Assembly: GCA_037074615.1 (NCBI GenBank)
Contig: CM073560.1
Span: 7,943,501 to 8,007,500 of the forward strand
Reading direction: 5' to 3'
From: Leucaena leucocephala
Lineage: Eukaryota; Streptophyta; Magnoliopsida; Fabales; Fabaceae
Length of the DNA: 64,000 nt
Shown piece after piece: positions 1-13,722 of this stretch (position 1 is the stretch's first letter; each line of letters opens with the position of its first letter). Position numbers and translations under genes: made by a program. A model generated the notes under the pieces. The model worked only from the letters and a program-made list of their open reading frames with translations. It was not told the origin of the DNA and did not search any database.

Positions 1-1758
1 ATTTTCGTAATTTTGAAGCCTCCTGAACTTGTGGCCCTGGTTTTTCCAGAATTTCCTATTTTCTTTATTCCCTTTTACTGCATCATCATGACATCATCCC
101 AAGGGACACCTCATGGGACACCTCATCCCTCACATTTCTCACATGGCAAAATTGCAGGCTCCTGGGACACCTCATCAGTTGACTCAGCGTTTCCAGATAG
201 TTCCAGAGTCTTGCACCGGAATACACGGCTGAGATCGTGCCACGTGTCCCTAACTTTTTCTTCCTCCTCTATGTTGGCACCATGTGGCATCTTGCTGGCA
301 CCTTTCACGCCATCCAATGCTATCCAGATAAGTCCAGGACTTTATCTGATTAGTTCCTCGGTTATCGTGCCAACCGAGTAACACTACTTTATTAAAAAGT
401 CACTAAAACATTATTTTAATGTCACTTTTCCTCACATAATTCATGGGCTACGTTTTTGGGCTTTGGAATGTCATCTTGGATCTCTGATCAATCTCAAGTA
501 CTCTGATGGCTCGATTCCCAAGAAACATCCCTTGGCAAATTACCAAAATACCCCTGGGTACCTTTTCTTGCACTATCTTAACCCTAAGGGTAAAATCGTC
601 ATTTTACACCTTTCTGTACCCTGTCAGGGCATATACTGACTCTGGTTAACCTCTCCTATGTATGACTTGGCTTTTGGGCCTGTCCAAAATGACCAAAATG
701 CCCTTCATACACCTATTATCCCTTTAGTACAATACAGGGGCATTTTTGTAATTTCATACTTTTTCGGGGTTCTGCTGACACTGGCCCACCTATCAGTCCA
801 AGGGTCTTACTGGGCCTTTCATGGCGCCATTCTTGGGCCTCCTAGGGTCTGTTACCTTTATGACACGTATTACGAGGAATCTTCCCCCGGCAATGTTTAT
901 TGAGTGTTTTAGCTATTATACACCTTTTATACACATCTCCGAGTACCGGCTCCTTTTATCAGATACACTGGCCTACTGTGTCTAGGCATCCATTTGGGTC
1001 ATAACAGTCATCTGACTGAGGTCATCCGAACTCATTCAGTCTCTTTTTAAATACCGATAAATCTCCCTATCGGATACCCGGAGACCACACACTCTCGTCT
1101 GAATTTACTGATTTGTAAATAACTTTTTCTACAGACCTCCTATCGGTATTCTGTTAGTTTCCTGACATTCGCCCCATCAGGATGCATCATCCTGTAATTT
1201 CTCACTTATATCTGAGATCTAGGATATCCGGTAGGAATTTTTATAACTTTTTCATTATCAGATCAATTTTGACTATCTGGAGTCCGGAGAAAATTCTTGT
1301 ATTAAGCCAGATTATCGAGCATCACTTGCTCTATCTACTGGTGAAATCTGGGACTGAAATGCTTTCGGGCAGTCCAAACCACTTCCGGCCTAACTTTCTT
1401 TAATTACAATTTAGCCCCAGAGAACTTTTCTTCTTTTCATTTAAGTCCCTTTTATTAGGCTAAAATTACACTTAAGGACCCCACCTTTTTGTCTACTTTT
1501 CCCTTTTAGCCTTATACTTTTCATATTTACACTTAAGCCCCTTCATTTTCTTTCTTTTGTAATTTAATCCCTTTCTTTGCATAAATGGCCATCATATCCC
1601 TAGGGACTTTCACTATTTACATATAAGTCCCCAGACTTTCACTTATTTACAGTTTAGTCCCTAAAAACCCTCTGTATATTTTTGGAACTTTTGCTCAAAG
1701 GGATATATATATTTCAGGCTACTTTCTAAGTATCTGGCCTGAAAATTGGGATATTATA
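1..1758 (-). mobile_element. Ty3-gypsy (Tekay-like) LTR, cut by left window edge
   Basis: Only the upstream (U3) part of a minus-strand LTR is present; the promoter-proximal part lies left of the window. It matches, in reverse, the U3 of the gypsy LTRs at 9837, 19331 and 35752: the gcatcatcatgacatcat block near 90, the TATCGG blocks near 1070-1150 and the runs of pyrimidine-rich text at 1440-1690. The 5' end of the LTR is at 1758, reading TATAATATCCC on the minus strand instead of TGTAACATCCC, so the terminal TG has decayed. It interrupts the older LTR that continues at 1759. The TSD partner is outside the window. Confidence 0.8.
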
Positions 1759-2975
1759 TTTTGAAAAGTTGTTTGCATTATTTCTATTTATGTCTAGACC
1801 TGAAGGAAACATTGAAATTTTGCAATTATGAGTCCATATTTGGATTCCTTGGGAAAAGTTGTGTGGGATATATTCAAGGCATAAATTAATTCAAAGGATA
1901 AGGCAACTAACCACAAATAAAGAAAGTTAGGGGTTTATCGGTTTCAAAAAATGAAACTAAGTTATTAAGTTAGGTTCAAAGCTAATTAGTATGGAATGTA
2001 ATAAGTGAATTGCTCTACTATGATTAGGCTTTGACATTTGTGAAAGAGGAGACACAAAGAGCAAAGGAAGAAAATAGTAAAGGAAAGCTATTCCAAGGTA
2101 GTAAACTTACCTAACTTGTATGCTTTGCTTGCTTGGATGTTTATGTGATGATTGCTTATTTTGATTATGTGAAGCATGTAGATTGTGTTATGCTATGGCC
2201 ATATGTTATAATTTAAGGAACATGTAAGCATGTAAACATATTATTATGCAAGGATGATCATTCAGTATACACATGTTAACATCAAGCATTGAGTTGCATA
2301 CTCTATTTGGTTTCCGTTTGCTATTGAGATTTTCCTAGAAATCTCACCCCTATCCATTATACAAACATAACAGCAGGATTATCTTATGGAAGCAAGGAAG
2401 CAGAATGAAGAAGTTATGATGCATAGATACTTTATTTTGTATGAGACTTTTTATGAAAGTATGTATTGTGTATTAAGTACAATATTTCAGTTCTAGTGAT
2501 GTTTTGTTGAGAATTAGGAAAAATAGTTAACCTTTGAATAAATGTACGAGAATTTACATGCTGATAATAGACATGTTGAACTTTATTTTGGTACTAATAA
2601 CGCCTTATTTCAATATTTGTACAAGGAGAACAAATTTTCAAAATCATGGAACTAAATCTAGAGACTATGAAACTGATCAAATAATAGTGATTTACCACTC
2701 AAATACTGCATAAATTGGCCTAAGGTTTGGTTAGATTCATATTTTTCCTTAAAAGAGGCTTATGTTATCTTGGCGTAGCAACTTGAACTACTTCATTTTA
2801 ATTTTTCTAGAATTAATTATGAATTTTTGAAGTTGAGTCGCATGTCTGGAATTTTACCAAATAAATAGTAACTCATGGTCATAAATTTCAGATTGTGCAA
2901 TTTGACTTCATTGATCATATAATTGGTTCCAGATGCTATCATGTGGTCCCTAAGACGTAAGAAAGTAAGGCGTTA
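1759..2975 (+). mobile_element. Old Ty3-gypsy LTR fragment (outermost layer)
   Basis: The downstream half of a plus-strand gypsy LTR. It aligns closely with 62600-63285 (shared blocks such as ttgcaattatgagtcc and tgattaggctttgac) and ends with the family's 3' terminal text, ggtccctaagacgtaagaaagtaaggcgtta. The terminal TGTTACA is cut short because element C begins at 2976; if C integrated here its TSD would be CGTTA, but the partner copy is not visible. The fragment contains no coding sequence. Confidence 0.7.
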
Positions 2976-4367
2976 TGTAACATCCCAAATTTTCCCTATA
3001 TGTATAAGACTGATAGAGGAAAGAGATTATGATGGGATGGTAATCAGAAGAAAAGATAATGATTAAGATAAGTTTGAAGTCAAAGAAATAGAAAAGATAT
3101 AAAGTTGTAAAGCTAAAGGGGCTAAATTGCAATTTAGTGAAAGTCTAGAAATTAAATTGCAATTAATGAAAGTTCTAAAGACAAAATGATCATTTTAGAA
3201 AAGAAAGGGACTAAAGTTAAAACTCTAAAAGTTTCATGGTGTAAAATGAAAGTAGACATAAGCTTTGGGCCATTAAGTGCAATTATAAAAAGTGAAGGGC
3301 CTAAAATGTAATTTTCAAAAGTTCAGGGGTAAAATGGTAATTTTGAGAAAGTTTATCCAAAAAAAGCCCAAAACTACTCGGAAGTATTTCAGTCCCAAAT
3401 TCTACCAGTAAATTGAGTAAATTATTCTGATCAGTTTAACATAACACAGAATTTTGATTGAGGTCCTGATAAATTGATATGAAATTTTAAAGATTGAAAA
3501 ATTAGTACAGTATCTTCTGGACCTCAGAATTAGATGAAATTTTACATTAAATTCTTATAATTAATATGAGAATTTATGAAACTAACAGAACTAAAAAAGG
3601 AGTTATGTAGAATTTATAATGGAATTTATAGTGGATTAAAACATCTGATAAATATTTTTTAGGAGAATTTCTTGAGAGTAGAGCCCATGAAGATAGGGGA
3701 CCATATAGAAGGCCCAAAATGGTACCTCATAGGCCCAATAATACTTTCAAATAGGTGTAAGGGCCAATGTTGATAAAGACCCTAAAAATATGAAATTATG
3801 AAAAGGCCATTATGTTGCCACTATGTTATACCATGGAACAAGAGATAAATAAAGGGCATTTTGGTCATTTGACTAAGGTCAAACAGTCAAAGAGAGTTCT
3901 CAGAATAGTTGACCAAGGTCAGAGAATACTCTGTTGATATGTGAAAAGATAATAATGCCCTAGAGATATTAAAGTAAATAAAGGAGAACCAAGGGACATT
4001 TTGGTAATTTGCCAGGGGATCAGTAACTAAGTTTAGACCTAGTCTAAGAATTTCAATGGTAGGAAGAATTCGAGTACTAGATTTAAGATCAGAAAACATA
4101 TTATGGAATCTCAGAAAAATTAGATTTAGAAAACAGTCTGGTTTTTTGGAGATTAGACTAAGCCGGTACCGGATTAGACTAGAATTTTTCCAAATGCTTC
4201 TTCTCCTTGGAATTTTACCACATGTGGATATTAGGTGTCCCTTGATGATGTCATGAATGATGTTACTTTTGGCTTCTAGGGCAAGCTTGATTCAAGAGCA
4301 AATATGAGCCATTAGATCAAATAGTACACAAAGTGATCTTGAACATTCATTTCCATGCCTTCAAGTC

Positions 4368-4375
4368 TATAAATA
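4368..4375 (+). promoter_or_regulatory. TATA box of element C 5' LTR
   Basis: TATAAATA followed by CCC, the invariant promoter core of these gypsy LTRs; the same octamer occurs at the same relative place in the other intact copies. Confidence 0.65.
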
Positions 4376-5660
4376 CCCTCCCTTTCTCTTCACTTTGTGT
4401 CAAGTTAGAGGAGCCTTGGGGAGGTGCTGCCCAATTGAAAAGCCAAGACAAGACAAGAAAGATTCAAGGTACCAAAGTTTAAGCTAGCTAGGGATTAAGG
4501 TAAGTAATCTATCTTAGTGTATCTTGTTGAATCAAGTTGATATTCTTGACTTTACCATCGATGAGACCTTTCGGGCTACATTGTTCATGATAGAGGGAGA
4601 TGGAATTTTAATGATCTAATGTTTCCATTGAATTTATATGATAATTTTGTGTAGGATTGGTTATGTTTGGAACCTTGGAAGCATTGGAAATAAAAGATAT
4701 AATTTTTGGAAGTCTTCTAAGTTACTGTTCACATATATGAATAGTGATTAGATTTTCATGATTTTGATGCTGGTTTTAAAATGAAAAATTGTGTGGGGTA
4801 AAGTAGAGAAACAAGTATTGAAAGCATTAGAATCAAAATGAGATTTTTTGAAAGCAAAAGAGAGGGTTTTCGGTTCTATCTAGAACAGTATGCAGCTGCT
4901 TGAATTTGAGAATTTTAAGTTCATAGATGGATTCAGAAGGCCAAATTGTGTAGGGTAAGGTTAAGATATCAATTGGTTCAAAGGCCAAGTCAATTAGTAA
5001 AGATTAATTAAAGTTGTTTTGGTTAAGTAAGCTCAATGTTCAAGAAAGTTAGATTATAATGAATGAATAATTATATGATGATAGGCGTTAAGTTGTGTGC
5101 TCAAAGAAGGTAGCCACACATTAAAGAGAAGTAAGAAGCAAAAGGTAAAGAGAGAGGATAAGGAAAGAAAGTTATTCCAAGATAGTGAACTTATATGCTT
5201 ATATTGCTTGGATTTTTATGTGATGTTTACTTACTTTGATTATGTGAAGTATGTACGATTAAGTGATGCTCTATTTCTTTTTATGCTATGGCCATATGTT
5301 ATAATTAAGGGACATGGAAGCATGTAAGATATCATTACGCAAGCATGATCATTAAGTGCATACATATTAACATCAAGCATATAGTTGCATACATTGTATG
5401 GTTTCTGTTTGCTACTGAGATTTCCCCCGAAATCTCACCCCTTCCATGTCACCACCACAACAGGGATTTTACATGAGGAGGAAGATGAAGAGGCATGAAG
5501 AAGAGATAGGAATTAGTTGCATGATTTATGTATATATGTGAAGGGAATTGGAAGGCACGCAGTGAAAATAAACTTTAAAAAATTTTTCATTCCCTGCCAG
5601 GATCTACCGAGTGTGTTTAAGTCAAGGAGAAAGAAGTGTTACCTTCGGTATTCGAGCTGA

Positions 5661-5742
5661 AGTCGCGACCTCAGTATCCACTAGTCGTGACTCTTTGCCT
5701 CTGGAGTTTTTAGTCGTGACCTACTCAGCTTCTAGTCTCGAC
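5661..5742 (+). repeat. TCGCGA palindrome array, segment 1 of 3
   Basis: Units agtcgcgacc, agtcgtgact, agtcgtgacc and agtctcgac at about 25-30 base intervals, each spaced by text like cctctggag. It is the left part of the array in the copia solo LTR and is cut by B1 at 5748. Confidence 0.75.
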
Positions 5743-5748
5743 ATGTCC

Positions 5749-8700
5749 TGAAACATCCTTGCTTTTGTACATCTTAGGGACCAATTGGTAGTATTTAGAA
5801 CCACTTTCAAGGTCATTGAAATCTAATTTCTCAATCTGGAGTTTTACTCTTATCGAGTACTGTTTACTGTGTAAATTCCAGATGAGTGACCTGACTTCAA
5901 AAAATCATAACTAATTCTAGAAAAATCAGAATGCAGTGGTTCAAATTGATACAAGAAGCTAACTCAATACTATTTCAAGGAAAAATAACTCGTTGACCAT
6001 TCCTTGTCCAAGTCAACGTCAGTCAAAGTTACAACTTTACTGTTCATCCAGCGTTTTTCTCCTGAATCCAGCATTTTGGTCCCAACTTTGATAATTTATA
6101 TCTCCATGTGTAGACATCGAAATGAGACATTCTATATATCAAATCGAAGCTTGGTATGTCTACTATTTATCATAAACATATCATACATTTATTTAATCAT
6201 TTACTATTTTTAATTATAGATCAAACATCACTATATCACCACGAGTTACTGTTCATAGTGGCAAATTCCAGCAAGCAACTTTACATACATATGCATACGT
6301 CAATCACATATCAAACAAGCTTGCCAAACAATACTTATCATTAAATAATAAATCTTTATACAATAGGGCATGAACAAAATCCTCGTATCTCTATTACATC
6401 TTTCCTGCCTGAAATCCGGCAGTATAACTACTATACTTCATCTGTAAAAATAACTGATCTTGTACTGATTCGGTAATTCTCGTGAGAATTACCATTCTAC
6501 GTAAGTACCCAGGAAAGACTGGATGAACCGACTAGGTCCACTCACTTCCAGACTCCTTAGACAGTACCTACGTACACAGTACGCATCATCTCCTTATGTT
6601 CAGTCTGAAAATTGGCAGCATAACGGCATCTTACATCATTCTCAAAATTCACTTCGACATAACCTCTCTGTAATGGGTTATAAATAGGGGATGAGATTCG
6701 GGGGAATCTCAGTAGCAAACGGTACTAAACAATGCATGCATTAAAGTAAATACTTGTGCTTGCTTGTGAAAGTGTAAACATTGTGTAATGTGCATGCTTC
6801 CATGTAACATATGAAATACAATTGGCCAAGGTAATCATAGAAACAGAGCTTCAATCATATACACATATGCACACAATTCAACAAAGTCATAGCACAATCA
6901 AGCATAACATTCAATACATACAAGTTTAGGGTAAGTTTACTACCTTATTGCTTTACTTCTTTCCACTTTAACTTTGGTTCTTCCTTCTTACTTTTCCTTG
7001 CTATGTGGCTGCCCTCTTTTGAGCACACCAAGCAATTCCTAACATCACATTACCATCCAACCATTACAATCTAACTTCTCTTGAACACTAAGCTTACTTT
7101 AAGTAACATAACTTCCTTTAATCTTTACCAATTGACTTAGCCTTTGAATCAATTGATGTCTTGACCTTACCCTACACAATTTGGCCTTTTGAATCCATTT
7201 ATGAACTCAAAACAACCAAATTCCAGCAACTATGCACTGTTCCGGACAGATTTGAAAAACATGCATAATTCTTTCAAAAATTCTCATTTTGATTCCAATG
7301 CTTCCCATACTTGTTCCTCCACTTCCCCCACACAAAATCTCATTTTAAGACCATTGGAAGTATCAAAATCATGAAATTCAAATCACTGTTCACGCGAGTG
7401 AACAGTACCGTGAGGAATTTTCAACATTATAACCTTTAATTCCAATGGTTTCCAAGGTTCAAAACCTTTCCAATCCTACACAAAATCATCATATAAACTC
7501 AATGGAAGCATTAAATCATTGAAATTCCATTTCCTTCTATCATGAACAGTGCATGAACAGTGCAAACCGAAATGGTAAAGTCAAGAACATCAACTTACTT
7601 CACAACCAAGCATGTAACTAACTTGTTTAAGCTTGTCTTAACTATCTATGACTTAAAACTCATATTCCTTTCACATATACACAAAAATTCCAGCAGCATT
7701 TCCCCAAGATTTAAGCCTCAAAAATCACTTAAACTAAAGCACAAACCATAAGAACAAAAGGTAGAAGCAAGGAGACAACTTACCTTACTTGCTCCTTCAA
7801 GACCCTTGCTTCTTCCTTGCTTTCTTCCACTTTCTTTCTCTAGAACTCACTTCTCTTTCTAAAGGAGCTCTTGGGTGTGAAGAATGAATGGAAAGGGGGT
7901 ATTTATAGCAAAAGTCATGTGCCATTTGAAGGCTAAGATCACTTTGGAAACTATTTGATCTAATGGTTAAAGGTTTGATCTTGGAATGTCTTTTCACTTT
8001 TCACTCAAGACCTTACCACCATGACATCACTAGCATGGCCTCCCTTGGTACACCTAACCCTTCCTCTTTTTGGGTGCCATTCTTGTGTCCTTGTGGGTCC
8101 CACCATGTGCAACACCTAATTCTTACTTTATTCTCTTTTTCTTTCTTTTCAAAAATCCATAAATTATTTATTATTTGGACTTGGGCTCCAAGATAACTTT
8201 TGGGCCTTATTGGGCTGGCCTAGGACAAAATATTGGGCCTCTTTTAGGTCCAATAGCTAACTGGCCCAAATCCCAATATACTTTCCTCATACCGATATCC
8301 GTAACTTACCCTGATCTTAGCATAAATGCTAAACACCTCTTTTAATTGTTCTAACATTTTTAGAAATTCATTCTAATATAAAATGAATTCTCTACAAAGT
8401 TTCATAATTTTCTGAGACCCAGAAGTCCTGTTAAAAATTACATATATTTCCTTTAACCCTTTATCGGTGTCCTTTTTCACCGTAAATTTCATAATTAATT
8501 CTACAAAACTCCTTTTTGACTTCTGTCAACTCCATAAATTCTCATATTAATTATAATAATTTACTATCAAATTTCCTCTTATATCCATCCATTGTGTGAA
8601 ATGACCAAAATGCCCTCCATTTACTTCTAGTTTCTTAAGGCATCACAGTGGCATTTTCGTAATTTTGCACTTTGGCTCTTAGACTTTCTTCCTCTTCCAA

Positions 8701-8805
8701 TTAATCATTTTCTTTACATAAATATGGCCACATCTTTTCCTAAACATCTCATATATTTTATTCAATCTGTACATACAACTTAGTACAGAAATTAGGGATG
8801 TTACA
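5749..8805 (-). mobile_element. B1 3' LTR
   Basis: Reads TGTAACATCCC...GGATGTTTCA on the minus strand. It is the same length as the partner at 16121 and nearly identical to it; visible differences include g/a near 5760 and a/t near 6325. It is preceded, in element orientation, by the purine tract at 8806-8818. A TATA box lies at 7900. Confidence 0.9.
7900..7907 (-). promoter_or_regulatory. TATA box of B1 3' LTR
   Basis: TATAAATA on the minus strand followed by CCCC, the family's promoter core. Confidence 0.65.
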
Positions 8806-8850
8806 TTTCTCTCCCCCTTAAAATAAATTTCGTCCTCGAAATTTACTTAG
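8806..8850 (-). other. Purine tract and decayed end of pol in B1
   Basis: On the minus strand AAGGGGGAGAGAAA directly abuts the 3' LTR and would prime plus-strand DNA synthesis. Just upstream, the frame reads NFEDEIYFKG, which resembles the extreme C-terminus of plant chromovirus Pol. This suggests B1 descends from a coding element that lost the rest of pol. Element B2 keeps the same block at 38711-38755. Confidence 0.6.
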
Positions 8851-9836
8851 TACCTTAGTCAACAATCTTACTTTAACTTTTCACTTTTCTTACCTTGTCC
8901 ATCTATACCAACTTCTGTGACAACTGGACCCTTTTTTTATTACTCTTTCTTAGACTACTCTTGCCTTAACATCTTTCTGGACGAAGGCTACCTTACTCTT
9001 CTAAGCCTTAGCATTCTCTATCTCATATAACTACTGGGTTCTATCTTTACTTTAGACCTTCTTCTCTAAGTCTCTCTAGCCTTTTAATCTTTTTATCCTC
9101 ATCTGGAGGATTTATCTGCTCATACTTTTCTGTTCTCAAAACATATGGGGTTCTCTTCTTTGTTCCTCAGGCATACTTCTATAAAACTTTTGAATATCAG
9201 CACTCAGACTTTAACTTGGACTCCGTCTTTGTTTAAAGAAAACTAAGTTCAGTCTGTATAATATAGGCTATCTGAGGAAAATCATTATAAATAATTTTTC
9301 TGGATGAGTTTATCAACTAGTGAAGCTTCCTTACCTTAACTTCGTCTTTGGCATTCATCTTCCCAAAGAGATACTACATTGTACTCATATCTCATGGCTC
9401 ATTACTTTCCTTAGGCTAGGTCTAACTGCGACCTTGGGATCTAACTGCGATCAACCGTCAGCCTCTTCAGAATCAACTGTGACTCTGGAACTGTTAGGAT
9501 CTAACTGCGACCCTGGAGCCATGCTAGGATCTAACTGTGACCCTCCAGAATCTAACTGCGATTCTGTATATCTCCCGAAGATCTTAAACCAACGGACTAA
9601 GTTATAGGGTTCACCGCTTCTACTTGTTGATAACTCAATAAAAATTTAAAAATATTACGTTCAGTAGCCCATATTATTTCCCAAGACTTTACTTATTTCC
9701 TCTCTTACTCAGGAGTTCCTTCTTATCTTTCTCTTACTGTGGCTTACCATGCCTTGTGCAATCATGGTTTAACCACCTGCCATTGCATTCTGCTGCTATG
9801 GCCTCATCATAACTTCTCATGTAAATCTGTGCTCTA
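8851..9836 (-). other. B1 internal region, non-coding part 1
   Basis: It aligns with 38756-40284 of B2, with B2 longer. I see no coding domain on either strand. It includes a short degenerate repeat at 9420-9580. Confidence 0.5.
9420..9580 (+). repeat. Degenerate short tandem repeat, core tctaactgcgac
   Basis: About six copies of tctaactgcgacc or close variants (tgtgac, tgcgat) with spacing near 20-35 bases and linkers such as cctggagccatgctagga. The matching array in B2 is at 39964-40112. On the minus strand the unit reads GGTCGCAGTTAGA, sharing the GGTCGC half-site of the TCGCGA arrays. Confidence 0.65.
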
Positions 9837-11500
9837 TGTAACATCCCGATTTTTGGTCTAGGAGAACTGGGAAGTAGTCTGATATGGGCAGGCTGCTAAA
9901 ACCGTAGTCCCAGGGTAGTAATCTGATATGGGCGGATTACTTACCTGTATTTTGTAGGATCCGAGGGATGAGCTAAGTCCTTCAAGATGTAAAGATGAGT
10001 TAAGTCTTTAACCTACAGAATCGGGACAGTTCGCCTAGGTCCAAGATGAGGAATGTGAGGAATATCCTAAGTCTTAAGCCTAGGAATTCTGCAGGTAGCT
10101 TGATATGGGCTGGCTCCTGTGTAAGATAACCTGATATGGGCGGGTTGTCGAGCCTTTCAAGTAATGATGACTCCCGAAGAGTTTAAGGGATGAGTTATTG
10201 AAAGAGAATTTCTAGAACTTAAGATAAAGGATGAGAAGATGAGCAGTGAGGCCAGAAAGAGAATGCAGGGGCAAAATCGTAATTATGGGAAAGATCAGGG
10301 CGGTAGCCGATGAGTACCATATTTTGCCAGAAAATAGAGAAAATTATGCTGATCATTTCACTGAACTGTGAAATGTGCATATGAGGTTTCTATGTGTATG
10401 AAAGAATTAGAAATATGACCAGGGGTAAAATGGTCATTTTGGAAAAGTGTGCGCGTGAGTGCTTTTTCAGGCCAAAACAGCCCGGTCCGGATAAAATATC
10501 TGAAAATACCGGGAGATAGAGAAAAGGATTCCGGGTTGAATGAGGAGTCACAGAATTTTGATTTGAGGTCCCGATTTTTCTGTAAAAATTCCAGAAGATG
10601 GGAATTTACAGTTATAATCGGTAAAGGAAAAGCAGTTCCGATAGGGATGATCGGACTGTGGCCAGGGGGCCGTATAGTGTTTCTAAGGCCTTTAGTGACA
10701 CCAGGGAAGGCCCAGGCCCATAATATCAGTTCAGTGGTAAAAGGGGCCGGTGTCCGGGAAAAAGGTGCGAAATGACAAAAATGCCCCTATGTTATAGAAC
10801 AGATGAAGAATGAGTAAAGGGTATTTTGGTCATTTTCCTAAGGTTAGACAGTACAGGGAAGTTATCTGGATAGTTGACCAGGGTCAAAGAATACTCTGGT
10901 AAGATGGGAAAAGACAATAATGCCCCTAGACCTAATAAAGTAAAGAGAGAGAGACTAAGGGCATTTTGGTAATTTGCCAAGGGGTGTTTCTTGGGAATCG
11001 TGCCATCAGAGTACTTGGGCTGGATCAGAGACCCAAGATGATATTTCCAGGCCCAAAAACGCAGGCCCAGTGATTCAGGGGGAAAAGTGGCATTAAAATA
11101 ATGATTTAATGACTTTTCAGTAAAGTAAAGTTACTCGGTTGGCACGAAAACCGAGGAGGTGATCAGATAAGTCTGGGACTTATCTGGATAGCATTGGGAA
11201 GCGTGCAAGGTCTCTTCCAGGCGCCACATGGCATTAGTCTGGAGAAAGCAGATAAAGCTGAGGACACGCTTTACGAGGCAAGAGACTGGACCGGTGAGTC
11301 AGCATGCTGAGTCAGCTGCTGAGGTGTCCAGGATTTCAGACATGTGATAAATGTGGTGCTGAGGTGTCCCGGTGAGGTGTCCTGGATGATGTCATGCATG
11401 ATGCAGTAAAAAGGAATAAAAGAAAATAGGAAATTCCAGGAAAAACCAGGACCACAAGTTCATATGGCTTCAAAATTACAGGAATGCCATTGAAGGAAAC

Positions 11501-11508
11501 TATAAATA
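11501..11508 (+). promoter_or_regulatory. TATA box of solo LTR 9837-12601
   Basis: TATAAATA followed by CCCCC, about 50 bases upstream of a GA-rich transcribed leader. Confidence 0.65.
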
Positions 11509-11546
11509 CCCCCTCCCCCTCCCATTTCATGCATCCCACGGTTTTG

Positions 11547-11612
11547 GCAAGAAAGGAGAGAGAAGGAGGTGCTAGAGAGAGAAAGTGAGAGGAAGAAAGA
11601 AAGAAAGGAAGT
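11547..11612 (+). repeat. GA-rich low-complexity leader
   Basis: Runs of gagaga and gaaagaaag just downstream of the TATA box. Equivalent tracts follow the TATA boxes at 21589 and 26904. It is probably part of the transcribed R/U5 region. Confidence 0.6.
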
Positions 11613-12606
11613 TCTGGCGGAGCTGGAAGCAGAATAGAGATAGTAGAGCTCTGCTAAGCCTTTGAGGTAGTAACTAATCCTAGCTTTTATGTAATGGCTT
11701 TGTGGTTTGTTGTGCTATTGTTTGGTTGGATTGTTGTCTTATATGTTATGCTTGAAGCTCTACTGCAATGCTATGATCATATGTTATTGAGTATGGAAGC
11801 ACGCAGCATACTTATCTGTACACAATCACAAGCAAGCACTATCATACTGCATTACATATATTGTTATGATTATTACTGCCGAGATTCCCCCGAATCTCAT
11901 CCCCATCCATAACCCATTACAGGGAGGTTATGTTGAAGTGGATTTTGAGAATCCTATGAGACGCCGTTATGCTGCCGAAGTAAAGACTGAACATCAGTAT
12001 ATGATAAGTACTGTGTACGTAGTGCTGTCTAAGGAGGCTAGAAGTGAGTGGACCTAGCCGGTTCATCTAGTCTTTCCTGGGTACTACGTAGAATGGTAGT
12101 TCTCATGAGGGAATTACCGAATCAGTACAGTTCAGTTCTTTGTACAGATGAAGCGTAGCGGTTATGCTGCCGGAGTTTAGGCAGAAAGAGATGTAATAGA
12201 GATAGCAAGATTATGTATATGTCTTGTTGTGTATGCCATGCTGTATGATATTATGTTATTCAATGATAAGTGTTGTTTGGCATATTCAATTTATGTATGG
12301 TAAATTAAGGGGAAATTCGCAGGTCCTGAGGTAGCAGTGTTTTGACCTCAGATTGACCTAGTAAACGAAGGAGTTTGGCCACGAAATTTGGCAGGCCAGT
12401 AGTACACATCTGGGGCATTACGTGGATAGGTAATAAGCCTCATTTGGTTGTGTAGAATGAGATTAATTAATTTTCAAATTAAAGGTCTAGAATAAGGAAC
12501 TTAAGAGTAAAATTTTGAATTTCTGGGCTTAAGTTAAGATATAATCAAGCTAATATTGCTTCCGCAAGTGTACTCTGAGGAGTCTAAGGAAGGATGTTTC
12601 ACTCTA

Positions 12607-13722
12607 ACTACGAGCCATTTGAACTATGCTCTAACTACGAGCAGACTGCATCAGATCCAACTCTTATCTGAAGAGTGATCTGTACTCATCTGAATCTAGT
12701 CTTTATCTCAGAGTCATCTATTTTAAATCTAAGTCTTTCTGTATACCATTCCTTTCAATAGAAATGGCTCTGAGTACTGCATTCGCAAGCCTATAGAAAA
12801 ACCTAAATCACCCCAATCATAAATCATATCAGAATATCATATCATAACTTATCGTCCCATAAACTGAGACTATCTATCATCCTCAATACATTCCTTATTG
12901 CATATCATATGGTATGGGAGCAACATAATTTTCTCATAACTTCCTCACCATATATACTCTACCCTGCATATACTACGAAATGGGAGTATTCATCATGGCA
13001 TACTCTAACATGCATGTCATTATATGACAACTGCAAGGAGATGCAACTATTCATCATCATAATTTGCTCAACCATCCATCAGACATTGTAATGAACTAAG
13101 TAAGCCTCAAAACATATTTCCTTTATCATATTGCCTATCATATCCTGATCATTCATCCTAAAACATCTATCTATTTCACTTAGGCTACCATGCTACCCTC
13201 TTATCAGGGTATAGACTTGACCCTTCTATCAAATAGGGGAGTTACTTTATCTTTAGAACCATGGCTATCTTTCTTTTTTCTAATCTTGCTTATAGCTACC
13301 GCTCTATTGAACTTCTGTGACTACCTGAGAAAACTTTTTCTTTATAACATGAAATCCAATCCGTAAATTAACTCTTTAATCATTCACTCTCTCTGTTCAT
13401 ATATATGAACTTGTCTAAACATTCATCAAAAGGGTTTCTCTTTCTCTATTTAACCTTTAGCCTCACGCTCATCTCTATTTAACTTAGAGGAATACTTTTC
13501 ATAAACTTTACTCAAGGAATACTTCCCAGGTGAGCGGAACAGTCTCCATTTCTCTGGAGCAACTTTGGTGTCTTTCTACTATCTCTCAACTCTTCCTGTG
13601 CATATACATCAGTCTCAGTCTACTCTTGACCGGACTATGGTTCATTTCTGGTCTTTTTCTTGATTCTAACCAACTTAGATCACATAAATCTCATTCATCA
13701 TCTAGCACCATTACTTATGTTC
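12607..13722 (-). other. B1 internal region, non-coding part 2
   Basis: Collinear with B2 near 40300-41230 (shared blocks ccctgcatatactac-like text and cttgaccggactatgg). No conserved domain is visible in any frame; short open frames here lack support. Confidence 0.5.

Larger units (their letters stand above)
9837..12601 (+). mobile_element. Gypsy solo LTR nested in B1
   Basis: Starts TGTAACATCCC at 9837 and ends GGATGTTTCA at 12601, with TSDs CTCTA at 9832-9836 and 12602-12606. Element B2 supplies the empty site: the text around 40290-40315 runs straight through tgctctaactacgagcc. It is 2765 bp with no internal sequence, so it is a solo LTR. A TATA box lies at 11501, with a GA-rich leader after it. 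Because it lies inside the young element B1, both its insertion and its reduction to a solo LTR must be recent. Confidence 0.92.
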
